DNA of 64,000 bases from Austropuccinia psidii (lineage: Eukaryota; Basidiomycota; Pucciniomycetes; Pucciniales; Sphaerophragmiaceae): positions 49,586,698 through 49,650,697 of the forward strand of contig JALGQZ010000011.1 of NCBI GenBank assembly GCA_023105745.1, read 5' to 3'. Position numbers and translations under genes: made by a program. Position 1 is the stretch's first letter. Each line of letters opens with the position of its first letter. Shown here one piece after another: positions 35,401-47,541 of the stretch. The notes under the pieces are model-generated. The model was not told the DNA's origin. It searched no databases and saw nothing but the letters and a program-made list of their open reading frames with translations.

Positions 35401-37727
35401 CTATTCAGGAGGTCCCTCCTGATCAATTTTCCTTGGTAGAAAAGTTTTTTCAAGGTGAAATTTCCTATTACTACTCTTATGAATATATAATAATGTTATT
35501 ATTATAGTTATAAATGAATAAATAACTCTCCAGTGATTTTTTTGACTTGCTATAAACTAATAGATATTTAACAGTAAGAAGTAACTTTCTACAAAAATAA
35601 AATAGAAGAATTAATGATAATTCTTCTTATAGAAATAAGATTATCATATTTTAATCAACAATTAGATTGCACAAAAAAAATATTTTTAATTATTAGAAAG
35701 ATTTAAAAATTTAACAAACACTCACTAATAGTAAAAAAATGATGTTTAAATGATTTAGAAGAATATTTGTGGCTCGTAGAATAAAGAGTAGACAAAAGAT
35801 AAGTAATTTCAAAACTTGAGCTAAAGGCCTATTGAAAAACTTAACATACTTTGATTTTGAATAATTCTGGCTGAATAGAAATATTTCAAACACTTAAGAA
35901 TGATTTTATATCTAACACAGTAGCTTTTATTAATAATATACTTATTCAACTGAGCTATCACAAAAAAGATGGGAAAGTGAGTCACATTAGGATTATTTAA
36001 AGCCTAGAAGAGCTCTTAGAGGCATGGAAATTCCTTCAGTTAAAAACAAATAGGTCAAAAGTAAGTTATACTAATACAGCCTCTTATTACCTCATTTTTG
36101 TCATGTAAAATTATTTTAACCACCTAGTGAATTTATATTACATTCATAAAAATCCATTTATAGTTAAGGAATAGTTTATAAATATTATTCATTATGGCTG
36201 AATTCACCATGAGAAAATTTGCTACACCTGAAAGCATATGTTGCATTTGGAATTTGAAATTGGAGATAAACATGAGGCAGGTCGAAAGTAGGACAAAAGT
36301 TCAATTTATAAAGAGAGGTTTTGGAATAAAATTAGGCCACTTATGCACGCCAAAAATTATTAATTCAGTTTTATTAATATGAGTGTTTGGTCAAGTGTTT
36401 CAAATCTCATAATTAAAGAATACATTATGAAAATACTTGTTTTAATCTTCCACTTTTTTTGATCTTATTTGTTATCTTTCATCATTTAATTTACATAATG
36501 TTTAGCCTTTGAGGTCTTTTTTTATGTAATTCTACATATATAATACAGCTTCAATATGAAATAACTTTCAAGATAACTTATTAGAGCCAATGAATGAATA
36601 TATTGGAAAAAGAACCCTTTGATTTTGAATGCACTTTCTCATTAATGATAAGATGCCTTAGGGAATTTCTGAAAAGATCCATAGCTATACCCTACCATTA
36701 AAATTCTTGAGCTTATGAAGTCTGTATCTTTTAGGAAATTATATGCCTTAGGTTTGCTCCACTTTCATAGTGAGTTTATAATCAATATTAAGAGAATCCA
36801 TCCGATTTAGGGGACAGTGTCATTTTAAGGAGAGGCCCACACAAATTTAGTATGTATTGAAAGATTATCACCCCTCTTTGAGCATATAAGCTGCTTTTGA
36901 GGAGGTTTTAACACTCTTAGATAGATAATATAAGTATTGAAATTGAAATATTGGCTTTGCTTCACAATGTGGGACTTTTTCATTATCAAACTCCATGGTG
37001 TAACCTAAAAATTGTTCTGATATTCATATGAAAACATGAATTAATGATAGAATTTTAAATCTGTAACCATAAGAAACATAAGATTCTTTAAATTTTTGGA
37101 GAGTTTTATTTTTCTGTTTCTTGATACCAATCGAGCTCCACTTTGTATATTATTTTGGATGATTTGTTAACTATTATTTAACTATCTTGATCCAGAATAT
37201 TCCTTACATATATGAAGAAAAAAATCATTCAGGTCTTTATTTCAAGTAAAGAAGGGTAGGATCTGTATCAATATATAAAATAAAGCTTCAAAAATTCAAT
37301 TATTTGCATGAAATTTCTGGAACATTTTGCTCATCTATCAACCTGGCTAACCATTATTTTTAACAAGTCTCTGATTATTTTGAAAAGTTTCATTAAGATA
37401 GCTTTCTATGGAATTAATTTATTTGATTATTTTTTCTGTATTTTATAACAGTTTTAAATTTTAGCTCTAACTTTTTCAATCTATGATTCAATTTTTTCTT
37501 ATCAGGATATGTTGAAAGATTTCCATCAACTTAAAAACTCAAGATTGTATCCAAACTTTATGAGTTAATAAAGTTAATTATCTCAAAATATCTTTTTGAA
37601 TTCACCATTGATATCCAATAATAAAGTAAGATTATGAATGCTATTTAGAGTATGATTTTAAAACTTTTTGATATTGGAATTTCATCCAATATATAGAGGA
37701 AACATTTATAGAATCTTATTTAGAATT
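32481..37727. other. AT-rich stretch without recognised genes
   Basis: Only short frames, no domains. A possible gag scrap (SIPPFSGDFDGEDALI) lies at 34227-34310 on the plus strand. A 92-codon frame at 34843-35121 shows nothing recognisable. No LTR ends or tandem arrays were seen before the family-C LTR at 37728. Confidence 0.45.
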
Positions 37728-39645
37728 TGTGAGCCTTGAGGTATATTTTACATACCCAAATAGGCCACAATTATCTTAAAAATAAATTCTGAACTATACA
37801 TAACTCAGAAGTCATGCATATATTCAAAATTCATCTTTTTTGATTTCAGAAATGATGAATACCTTTTCATTGGGTAAGTGAATTTATGGATTTAAGGCCA
37901 GATTTGGATTCTACACAAAATTTCACCTAGGGTAGCTCCATAGAGTGAATAAGCTCAAATCAACTCTTTGAGGTGGTAATATGGAAAATACTTCAATAAC
38001 ACATCATCAATCCATGTAAAAGATCCGTGAAAATCTTTGTTTTTCTCAATTTCACACCGAAAGAGTGGGAATGTGAGAAATCCCTTGTTAGATATACACT
38101 AATAATAGTGTTGTGCATGTTTGTGGCACTTAATGTTATGGTATTCTTACATGCACTTTCTGTACACCCATAGTGGATATCTCCCTTTAAGCTTGAATTT
38201 CTATTTTGACGTGAAAAATAGTCAAGGGGGACAAAATACATCAAAGAGAGCCAGGGTACCCAACTTCTGAGGCCTCTGAGGTGTGGGCAGTTCAAAAGCT
38301 TGGATCCATGGCTGATTGTTGCCTGATTAGTAAACTAAAACATTTTGGGAACTTGGTTACCATGTCACAACTTCAGTAAATCATAAGAAAATAGCAAATA
38401 ACCTGCTATTTTTACGTTCCAAGGAGGTAAAGAGCAACTCAGACTCCTGTAACAAGGTCAATTCTTAAACACTTTCCATGGATAAACCGCAAAAGGTTAA
38501 TTCAAACCCTTTTTGGACTAGTATCCATTGAATTACCTCATAGCAACCAGCCATATATTCCTATTTGCAATTCCATTTAGAAATGAGGTAAAATCTTCAA
38601 AAACTCATTCAAACTACAATTCTTAATTAATCTTTCTGAAACTTTCAGGACCAATTTATAAATGTATTTTTCACATAAAAATCAAAAAGAATTATACTTT
38701 TATGTGTAAAATTAGAAGTTTTGCTTAAAGTCCATTTTTGATGATTCCATGTGAAACACAGAATCTTTAAAAATTTACAGACAATACATTTTGTGATTAA
38801 ATTTCCAAAAAAATTGATACCTTTGAGGAATGAATAATTATTTTGGAATAAAAGAAAATTTACAGTTGTTACTCCTTTTATTCTTAACCATAAATGGGTT
38901 GGTAGTCATGTAAAAGCCTCAATTAAGTAATTATTATAATCTTACGTGACAACAGATGATGCAATCAATAATCCAAAAGGTTTTATTGCTTCCTCACTCA
39001 CTGTTTTTTCAGTTTGATCCATCACACGCCTCTGTGATATTTCTTAGACTTAAAAGAGGCTTCCTCTTGCTGTTTTTTCCAAATCATCACATTATTCAAT
39101 TATACCTTTAGTACCAACAAGTAATTATTAGTTAAATCTTTTCTTAAGTGTTTTATTATTTCAGAAATCAATCATAAAGACATTAAATAATAGAAATAAA
39201 CTATATATTGTTTTAATATTGATAGAAATCAATTTTGATCCATTAAATCCACAATTCTACGTCAAATCTCTCTACTATTATCTTCTAAAAGCTTCATTGG
39301 ATTAATAGTGAGTGATTTATCTTAATTGTTAAAGTTCTTCTCTAGTAATAGTTTTATTCAAGAGTTATCTTTATAATTTTTCTTGTAAAAGAAAATTATA
39401 TATTAAAATGATTTTATTATTTTAATAAAAGAAGTTTTTATCATTTAATTCTTCTTGTAATTGATTCTTGGAGACAATTACTGCTTACTGTTATAATCAC
39501 TAGTAGTGTATAACACGTAAAATAAATAATCCTTTAATCATTTAATTGTGGTTATAAGAATTTTGATTATTATACTTCATAAAAACAGTAATAGTACTTT
39601 TGATTAATAGTAATATTATCAACAGTTTCATAGACACATCCTACA
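37728..39645 (+). mobile_element. C1: family-C LTR
   Basis: 1918 bp from TGTGAGCCTTGAGGTATATT to AGTTTCATAGACACATCCTACA (split here: AGTTTCATAGAC, ACATCCTACA). It aligns with C3 (reversed): start block, the TACACAAAATTTCACC TAGGG block, and the CAGGGTACCC block at 38252. The orientation is chosen because its ends match the family-B LTR ends. Flanking pentamers (GAATT and GGCTT) do not match, and its right neighbour is A2 gag while its left neighbour is unrelated, so a deletion or recombination happened here. Confidence 0.75.
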
Positions 39646-40495
39646 GGCTTCATGCTATGGTAGACATTAAACAGTTTGTTTATTTCTTGATCCAGACAAT
39701 CCCTGTCCCTTTTTCTGTGGTGTTGTTCTTCAAAGGATAGATTCAGTCCTTTGTTGGTTTCTTCAGAGGCTTTGCTCAATTGAGCATGTTCTTCTTGAAG
39801 GTTTTTAACAATTTTGTCAATGGAGGCTGTCAATATTTTCATCCTCTCATGGCTTGCTTCAGGTTCTCCAAACTGCTTTTGAGTTTTCTCAGCATATTGG
39901 GCATTTTTAACCACAGTGAATCACTGTTTAGGTTACTCTGAGGTGTGACAATGTTACGTTCAATCTGAGTGGGGGTAATATTTCTATTAATAGGACTTCT
40001 GATTCCAGAGTTTTTTACAACTACTTCCCGTTCTTGTGCACTTCTTTCACCAAATCCAACAGCTTCTGGATCATTGGGTCTGACTCTCTCTTCCTCTGGC
40101 TGAAGGTGGTCTTGTTTTTGCCCTTTTATCTGTGTCTTCTCCTGGAAGCTTCCTGGGATTATGAGGAATGGTGACTATTTGCCACTGATCTGTTGGTTTA
40201 TTAATGGTGTGAAGCCACTGGAGAGCTGATTTTTCCTTCTCCTTGTGAGCCTGAAGGAATCTGAGTATTCCCTGTCTGGGTCAGCTGTCCTTCTATAGCT
40301 TTTATAGTGGCTTGATTCTCCCTTATCCTTTTTTCCCTCACCTCCAGGAGTCTGAACTGCCTGGTGGGATTCTAACCTTTGGTGACTACCATAAGGTCTT
40401 TGAAGTCTATCTCTTTGAGACAAATATTCTGGATACTTGCTCCAAGTTCTGCCCAGTGGGATGCTAGGTTGAACCTCTGATTGTCCATGCTCCAT
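39646..40495 (-). pseudogene. gag: A2 gag frame remnant
   Basis: The minus frame at 40175-40495 (MEHGQSEVQPS, RTWSKYPEYLSQRDRLQRP, SFRLTRRRKNQL) corresponds to A1 frame 1 at 24020-24340 but without A1's two stops. After a shift, 39645-39914 corresponds to A1 24600-24880 (QYAEKTQKQFGEPEAS, ASEETNKGL, KRDRDCLDQEINKLF). This is the coiled-coil-like part of Gag. The reading passes out of gag into LTR C1 after SMKP. The fact that this frame is open over 107 codons here helps to show that it is a real coding frame. Confidence 0.8.
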
Positions 40496-41088
40496 TAAAA
40501 TAAATCTTTGAGGAGTTGGTGGAGCTGAAGAACTTCATCCATATCTTTCCAGTCCTCTGGTTTGAGGTTCCTGCCAAATTGGAAAGTGAATGGCAGGGTG
40601 AGTATGATTTCCCTCAGTGTCTTTCCCTCCACCACTGTGCCCAAGCTATCCTCTTCCAGGTCTTCTGGTTCTGGACAAGAATTCTCTGTCCTCTTGTTGG
40701 TTCCTTTGGAAGCCAAGGTTCCTGAGGTGTACAGGTGACATATCAGTGTTTGCAAGCAGTCAAAAACTTCATTTTCTCAGAGTATTTACCTTTGACTATG
40801 CCTTGTACAAATTTGTTGTCTGCTGAGTTTGGTAATTTACCTTTAGAGGTTACAACTGGGTTAATTATGGTAATCTTCCCTGTACAAGTGATTAAGGTTG
40901 GTTTGCCTTGTATTGAAGCAGAGTTTGTGGCTATATATTCCTATGAGTGGCAATGGTTGTCCACCTTTTTGCTGTAATCAGGCCTTCACTGTGCCTCTTT
41001 TCCTTGCCCTTGCTGCCCTCTGGTTCTGAGGGTGTCACTGGTGTGTTGGCCTGTGACTGGATCTCAAGTGGTATGTAGTTTTCTTCCA
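40496..41088 (-). pseudogene. A2 ORF1 (homologue of the spliced A1 ORF1)
   Basis: The exon after the leader acceptor starts at 41088 (TGGAAGAAAAC). It runs to the donor GTAAATACT at 40789, then the next exon starts at 40721 (GAACCTTGGCTTCC, giving TLASKGTNKRTE). The protein matches A1 ORF1: CPEPEDLEEDSLGTVVEGKT, PEDWKDMDEVLQLHQLLKDLF, then a stop at 40495. There are also frame breaks in the first exon (around 40930-40990), where an extra segment interrupts alignment. The leader donor near 41660 reads TTGAGT instead of GTAAGT. It is non-functional but independent support for the gene structure. Confidence 0.65.
40722..40789 (-). other. Conserved 68-nt intron in A2
   Basis: On the minus strand: GTAAATACT donor, ACTGATATG branch region, ACACCTCAG acceptor. 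It has the same length and boundaries as 23728-23795 in A1. Confidence 0.7.
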
Positions 41089-41704
41089 CTGAATCAAACA
41101 GGAGAAGAGGGCTTAATGTCAGTTAAGACTTCTTAAAATGCTGTTTGCATGTCTAATAATGGCCTCTGGGCTTGTATGTTACTACAATATGCCCTTGTAT
41201 AATGACAGTGTAATTTAATCCACAATTTCACGTCCTAAATACAGCTTACAGATATCTGGTACACTGTTTGTATGCCAGTATCTCGCAGATTAACTTTTAA
41301 TTAGCAAGTATAATCTGATAAAAAGTGGTATGTAAGAGGGTAATCGAATTAACAATACACCCAACCCGCCTCAACTGTTGGTTTTAAAGTAAGAGGTGTC
41401 CTTATTTAATTGAAAAAAGGACTTTATTAATGGCTTAAAGTGTTTTTATATGTAAAACACGCCAAAAATAAAGGTATTTTGGTGATTAAATTATAATCAA
41501 CCACACAACAATATGATTAAAAAAGGTAAATAATGGTGGTATATGACATATACCACTGTAAAAATATAAGATATATATTATATATATTTTTATTAAACGA
41601 TTAGGCCCAAAAATATAAAACAATTTGTCAGAGTAAATAAAATAAGAGAAAAACTCAATTATAAGGTCCAAAAAGTTAAAAAAAACATGGCCAGGCCCCC
41701 AAAA
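41089..41704 (-). other. A2 leader and PBS
   Basis: It corresponds to A1 22838-23427. PBS block CCAGGCCCCCA (reversed TGGGGGCCTGG) lies at 41690-41700. The acceptor TTGATTCAG is kept at 41089-41097. An expanded, very AT-rich part at 41500-41660 has no A1 counterpart of the same length. Confidence 0.7.
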
Positions 41705-43119
41705 TGTCAGGCTGAGTCTATGATAAAGATGAAATAAGGCTATTTACAACGTTAACTATGACTGTGACAGGGATAAGAGTATTTAAAAAAGCTTTTATTA
41801 AAGATAAAAAGGGCTTTACTAATGCGAATTAGTAGTGGTGAGCACTATTGAAAGCCCTGGGTGCAGATTTACCTGTTGAGTTACAATAATAAAGACTAAA
41901 AGACCAAGATTCATAGTATAACCTGCTTATTATCCAAGATTATAGCTTTTTTTGACAATTTTACTACATAGGAACTCAAGAGAAGGATGGGGATTCCTTT
42001 TCTGTCAGTGAAAAGGCCTCCTTTTATCCTGCAATGGGGTGAAAAGGCTGATAGACCTTTTAATGTAGAGGAAGTGAAGATTTTGCACTCTCAAGGACAG
42101 GCTTGTGGTTTGAAAAAGACCTGTATAGCCCGTATTGGGCTCTGATGTTGCTTTGAAACCTTATCTGGGCAGTTTTCACCAATACAGGGTGAAAACTTTC
42201 ATCTGGGGACTACACAGCCTGATCCTGACATGTATGACGGGTAGAATGCTGTACAGAACCTGTTTGGGACCCCAGTATTGAATGAACTATGAGTTATTGA
42301 AGGAAAAAACAGCTTCTTTGTCTGTTGAACATCTCATAATCATGGTTAGGGGATATTATCCAATGGTAAGGCTGTATTGGCCAAACTGTGGGATTTTGAC
42401 CTTAAAACAGCCATAACTTTGTCAGTTTTTGAGATATCAACCTCAAAGTTTGTTCAGTGTGTAGCCCTGTATGTGGTCTACACAATGGTACCTAATTTGG
42501 TATGGCTATCATTAAATATGGCAAAATTGTGCCATGTACAGGTTTCTTGTACATATGTGTGTTTTGGGCAAAAAGCTGTATTGGGCTTGTTTGCCTTATA
42601 GCCTTTGTTTTAGATGAGATATGGGGATATGAATGGCACCATCAGATATCTCTGATTGTGCTCTTTCCAGAAATACCCCACTTTAGGTATCTCACACTAC
42701 AACTGTAGAAGCTAGATGAGATGTGTATGTTTTATTCACCCTTATTTGGCCTGATTTTGGCCATAACTTTTGTAATAATGGTGCTAGCTCAGTTTGGCTG
42801 GTACCATTTGATAGCCCTGACCTAGAGCTTCATTTGGAATACCCATTTGATGGGGTTAAGCCTCCTACTCTGTATTTCAGATGAGAGGTGAATGTTCAGG
42901 TTTATACTCAGCAACAACTTTGAGCAGGAATAACTTTGTTATTCTTTGTCCTATGATGATGGTACTTGTATATTTGGAAAGAGGTGAGTTTCCTATTTCT
43001 TTTGGTACCTTTTGAGCTAATTTGGCTCAGCTCCATTTTTGGTGGTATCCTGGCTTTACCATTGGTTTATGGTATTTGGCTGTCATGCTTGTGCTCTGGT
43101 TTTGAGTCACAGGCTGACA
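41705..43119 (-). repeat. A2 5' LTR
   Basis: 1415 bp with TGTCAG and CTGACA ends. It aligns along the A1 LTRs, including the GTTTTCACC / GGTGAAAAC hairpin (42171-42195) and the ATGAGAGGTGAA segment. It is more diverged from A1 than the A1 LTRs are from each other, by impression. The five bases beyond its outer end are AGAAC; the partner site was lost with the truncated half. Confidence 0.9.
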
Positions 43120-43855
43120 AGAACTTTTAGACCTTGGTGTAATAAGAAAGTCTGGTCATAATAAGGAGGTAGAAATAACTACACCATTCATAGTTGCATT
43201 GCATAATGGAAAATCTAGAATGGTTGGGGAATTTAGAGCTCTGATCACTTACATTGTTCCAGACAGGTACCCAATACCAAAAATCCAAATTTCCCTACCC
43301 AAATATCTCAAGCAGTATATATAAGCACTATGGATTCCCTTAAGGGATTTCACCAAAATGTGGTGACACCAAGGGAAAGAAAATACTTGAAAATTATTTT
43401 TCATTGTGGGGTGTATGAATATTTGAGGATGCCCTTTGGCATCAAGAATTCACCCTCACACTTCCAAAGAATGATGAATGAAATTTTCCCTGAAGAGCTT
43501 TCAGAATGATGGTTAATTATTTCCATTGATGGCATTATTGTCTGTTCCAAAACTTGGGAAGGACATATATACAGATTATCCAGAGCTTTGAACAAAATTC
43601 AATCTGTAAACATGAAAATTTCCCTAAAGCAATTTCATTTTGGATTTAATAAAGTAAAAGCACTGGGACATGTAGTATCTGGTTCATCTCTTGGGATTGA
43701 CAAAATCCAAGTTGCAGCAGTGCTACTGAAACCTATGCCTCAGAGAAAAAAAAATTCAGTCATTTTTTGGGGTTTCAGGGTATTACAGGAAGCATATTAA
43801 AGATTTTGCATCCATAGCAAGACCTCTTTATAAATTATGTGACAAAGACATGGTA
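43120..43855 (+). pseudogene. pol: B reverse transcriptase remnant
   Basis: It starts within the block corresponding to ELLDMDVIRKIGHN of A1 (here LLDLGVIRKSGHN, directly after the A2 LTR). Recognisable: GKSRMVGEFRALI, PDRYPIPKI, GFHQNVVTP, EYLRMPFGIKNSPSHFQRMM, and a palm segment where the YIDD equivalent is degraded (ISIDGIIV; the second Asp is now Gly). Then MKISLKQFHFGFNKVKALGH and, after a shift, FWGF. TGA and TAA stops and a frameshift near 43770 break it. Confidence 0.85.
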
Positions 43856-44280
43856 TTGTGCTTTTGAAGTGATAACAGATTGTACCTCTGTTAAGTCACT
43901 TTTAAACATTAAAACACCCAACAGGCATACTTTCAGATAGCAAATAGCCATACAGTAGTATAGAGGTAATATGACTATTTCTCACAAAGATGTAAATTTT
44001 CATAAAAATGCAGATCAACTCAGCAGATGGCCATTACCAAAGAATATTGATAATACTTCTTATGTGCCAGAAGAAGCTTCCTCTTAGATCCCAATAGAAG
44101 GAATCAGTGTTACAGATCTGAACAGAACATTCTTGGAAGAAGTAAGAAGCAGATATACTAAAGATAATAACTGTAGCATCCTATACCAATTACTTACCAA
44201 AGACTGTAAAGACAACTCTTTGATACATGCCTTAGATGACATATGAAAGAAATCATATGATGAAGGAAGATTCCACTTTC
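43856..44280 (+). pseudogene. pol: B RNase H end and linker, with internal deletion
   Basis: LCDKDMVL at 43836-43858 is joined to FEVITDCTSVKSLLNIKTPNRH at about 43862-43930. In A1 the corresponding points (27360 and 27690) are about 0.3 kb apart, so the first RNase H acidic residues are deleted. NADQLSRWP follows near 44010, which preserves the 13 bp missing in A1. The linker continues to 44280 with shifts. Confidence 0.75.
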
Positions 44281-47200
44281 TGGATGGTATAATTCACCAC
44301 AGAACTAAGCATAAATGTGTAATGACAGTTGTGGACAGGTCCTTAATAAATCTTGTACTGAGAGAATGCCATGACAGCCTTTTCTCAGGACAGAACAAGA
44401 GAGAAGATAAAGAACTGTATATGATGGCCAATGTGGCAGAAAGATGTTTCAGATTATTTCAAAACCTGTGACAGACTTCAAAAGGCAAATAAATCCACTG
44501 GCAAAAGACTTGGAAATATGATCAAGATCCAAGAACCCAGAAGACCGTGGGAAATTGTCCATATGGATTGGGTAGCTGGCCTACCACCAGGGGTCTATGG
44601 AAGCTATAATTCATGTCTAGTTATTATTTACAGGTATAGTAAGACTCCAATCTTTCTACCATGTCACAAGGATGATAAAGCCATGGATACATCTCTTGTA
44701 ATATGGAATAGAGTAATATCATGGACTGGCATTTTCACAGATATCATTTGTGACAGAGATCCCAAATTGACCTCATCACTATGGACAAATCTGCACCAAT
44801 TATTTAGAAAGAATTTGTTCTTCTCTACAGCCTACCACCCACAAGCTGATGGTCTTGCTGAAAGAATTATCAAAACCTTGGAAGATATGGTGAGAAGATT
44901 TTGTGCATATGGCCTTGAATTTAAATATTGTAATAGGTTTATTCATTATTGGTGTACTGTTTTACCAGCACTGGAATTGGCATACAAAACATCCATTCAT
45001 GCCAGTACCAAACAAACTCCTTCTCTTCTAGAGGAGGGATGAAATCCCAAATTACCCCAGGACTCATTATGTGAGCCTTAGAGGTAATTTCATATACCCA
45101 AAAGACCACAAATATAAAAAAATAACATATTAATATAAATAAAATAAATTTGTTTATATTATTAAAATAAAAATCAAAATATAAATATAAAATTATATTA
45201 AAAATGGAGAATTACAATTTAAAAATAAAAATACATTAGATTTTGTAAGTATAAAATTACATTTATACTTGAAAAAATTAAGTAAAAATGAAATTTTAAC
45301 AAAATTGTGAAAAAATAAATAAATTTGGAAAAAAGTTACATAAAAATTATTATAACGTTTTATCCAATAAATAAACATATAAAAATTATTTCACCATTGG
45401 ATTCCTCATAAAAAATCAGGTGGGGTCACCTCTGAGTGAAATTCTTGTAACTCAACTCTAAATAAGCTTAAATTAAGTTTTTAGTATTTTCAATACAAAA
45501 GTTGAAAATCCTCAAAACCTTAATTTGATTCACACCACATGTGGTGTTAACCATCAAATTTTGTGTTAAAATTGAGGTGTTGTGTTTAGTTTAGAAGTTA
45601 TGAGGAATTGAAGTATTTTCAATTGAATTCAATTGAAATGTCAAAATGTGCGCATGTATTACATAAATGAACTTTGATTTACATATGAGGTGTCAATTAT
45701 TACTGTATTTTACTGTACAATGGAATTGAATTACATATGTAAATTATAAGTATAATACATGATGAGGAATTAAAGGAAAAATAAATTGGAAAGATTAAAT
45801 TTGGGGGGGAAAAGGAACTCCAGCTCTAAGGGAGAGCTAGACCCCCAAAATCCTTGCTGACAGGCATGGGATGTCAAAATTCACACAAAGGTTCATCACT
45901 TTTGGCCTGGAATTGAGTTACAGGGTGTGTGGACTCAATTGATGATGAGGTTTTGATACCAACTGGGGTAGTTTTATCTGTTGCCAAGAGGGTAAAACTA
46001 CCCTTAAGATAAAACAGCCATAGTAAGAACAGTTTTAACTGGTTTCTACGCCTCTTACACACATTCTAACGTGTTTTGAAGGCTCTAGGCCTGGTATTGC
46101 TATAGTAATGGCTGATTTAAGGGTCTAAAATGGCTAAAAATGGCTAAAAATGGCTAAAAATGGCTTAAACCAGCCCTTTTTGGTCTAAACCAGGGTTCAT
46201 TGATTCCATAATTGGCTTTTCTGTTGTCAGACTGTTTTTCACGACTGACAAGAGTAAAATTTAATTTTGGAGTAAGAGAATTGATGGCTATAAAAGAATG
46301 TCCTCTTTGCCCCACTTTTCTCTTCATGTTAGAATCTTTTCCTTTTATTAATTAGTTTAAACACTGTTAAACCAATCAATCAAAGATTCCAACCACCTTT
46401 CTTATATCATTTTAAGCCTTTTAACCACTTGAAAAAATCTTTATAATCATTGTTTGTAACTTTTATAATCATTTTTGCCCCTGAACCACCCCAAAAGTGA
46501 ATTAAAGCATCTTTCATCACTGTTAACTTTGTCACTTTGTTTCCAAATTCACTCTGGTCACTTTTGGGCGTGTTTTCTCTTTAATATTCTTTTTAAAGAC
46601 TTTGTTCTTTAATTAATTGCTTGCAGTCCTTTGCTCAATTAATTCCAATTGAAATTGCTCTTGAAGAAATTTCTTTTGTAGCCTTAAAATATCTCTTGTA
46701 GAGTATTTTTTGGATAAATTTTTATTGTTGGTAAAACAATAAATCTTTATAATATTATTTTTTTATACTAATAAAGCTATAAACAATAAAATTGGCGTGT
46801 TTTCTCTTAAAAATAATATTTCATACTATTTTTAATTGATTTTTTACCTTATACAAATTTTGAGGACAGGAAAAGTACTTGATTTTTAATCAAAGTTTCA
46901 TATCCACACCTTACACATTAAGTAAAGATTTGGTTGAAATACATCCCACAGCTATTAGCTTCAAAGGAATTCTAGACAAAGCTAGAAAGCATGCAGTAAG
47001 GTGCATGGAGGACTCATTTGCATATTCCAAAGACAAATGGGACAGATCACATGCCACTCCAGATTTCAAACTGGGATATTTAGTACTTGTATCTACCACT
47101 AACTTCAATAGCTTCAAAGGATGCAAAAAGCTCAAAGACTACTTTTCAGGACCTTTTTCTATTAAGGCCCTTCATGGAGAAAATTCAATTGAAGTAGAGC

Positions 47201-47517
47201 TATCTGAGGAACTTAGCAATAAGCATCCTAAATTTCTGGTAATATTGGTAAAACCATATAATTCTAGTGATGTTGAGAGGTTTCCCTTGAGAAATAAATT
47301 TCCCCAGAATATACCTCCTATTGAATCATCTGGTACTAGGGAAATCAACAAATTTCTCAAAGAAAGGAACTTAAGAACCATGAAAGTAAGGGAATACCTT
47401 GTTAGGTACTGTGACTCAGCTTGTGAAGATGAATGTTTAGCAGAAAAGGACAAACCTGAAGCTACCAAACTTCTAAGAAGGCTCAGACACACTAGAAATA
47501 ACAATATTACAAAGTAA
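44281..47517 (+). pseudogene. pol: B integrase, split by a solo LTR
   Basis: First part 44281-45069: zinc site with CHD and CDRLQ (second Cys lost; Gln in SGQ where His is expected), core with Asp of HMDW, Asp of CDRDP and Glu of LAERI all present, YHPQADG, then a TGA at 45040 where A1 has Trp. Second part 46921-47517: KARKHAVRCMED, DFKLGYLVLVSTT, SGPFSIKALHG, HPKFLVILVKPY, and a chromodomain-like tail (FLKERNLRTMKVREYLVRY) ending at TAA 47515. Removing the inserted LTR and one target copy joins the two parts in frame (DSL to SKD). Confidence 0.88.
45070..46915 (+). mobile_element. Solo family-B LTR inserted in the B integrase
   Basis: 1846 bp, TGTGAGCCTTAGAGG at the start and CACACCTTACA at the end. 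It is flanked by a perfect 5-bp duplication, CATTA (45065-45069 and 46916-46920). No internal element sequence remains, so it arose by insertion and LTR-LTR recombination. It is in the same orientation and of the same family as the host's own 3' LTR at 47542. It contains the TGGAATTGAG...GGTGTGTGACT-type block and three short AAAATGGCT repeats near 46130. Confidence 0.93.
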
Positions 47518-47529
47518 TATCATTTTTTT

Positions 47530-47541
47530 AGGGGGAGGGAA
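47530..47541 (+). other. B polypurine tract
   Basis: AGGGGGAGGGAA directly before TGTGAGCC of the 3' LTR and 12 bases after the integrase stop. Confidence 0.9.

Larger units (their letters stand above)
39646..43119 (-). mobile_element. A2: truncated family-A element (5' LTR plus gag region)
   Basis: On the minus strand it contains the 5' LTR (41705-43119), PBS (41690-41701), leader, ORF1 and gag up to the codons SMKP, where the family-C LTR C1 begins. The rest of gag, all of pol and the 3' LTR are missing. The outer LTR end abuts B's RT at 43120. Its gag is close to A1 but independent in its breaks. It cannot move alone. Confidence 0.88.

Noticed and set aside
40516..40977. Plus-strand frames opposite A2 ORF1
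   Set aside because: The minus strand is the coding strand by similarity to A1.
45193..45378. Frames inside the AT-rich part of the family-B LTR
   Set aside because: They lie within an LTR with no coding capacity in the other copies.
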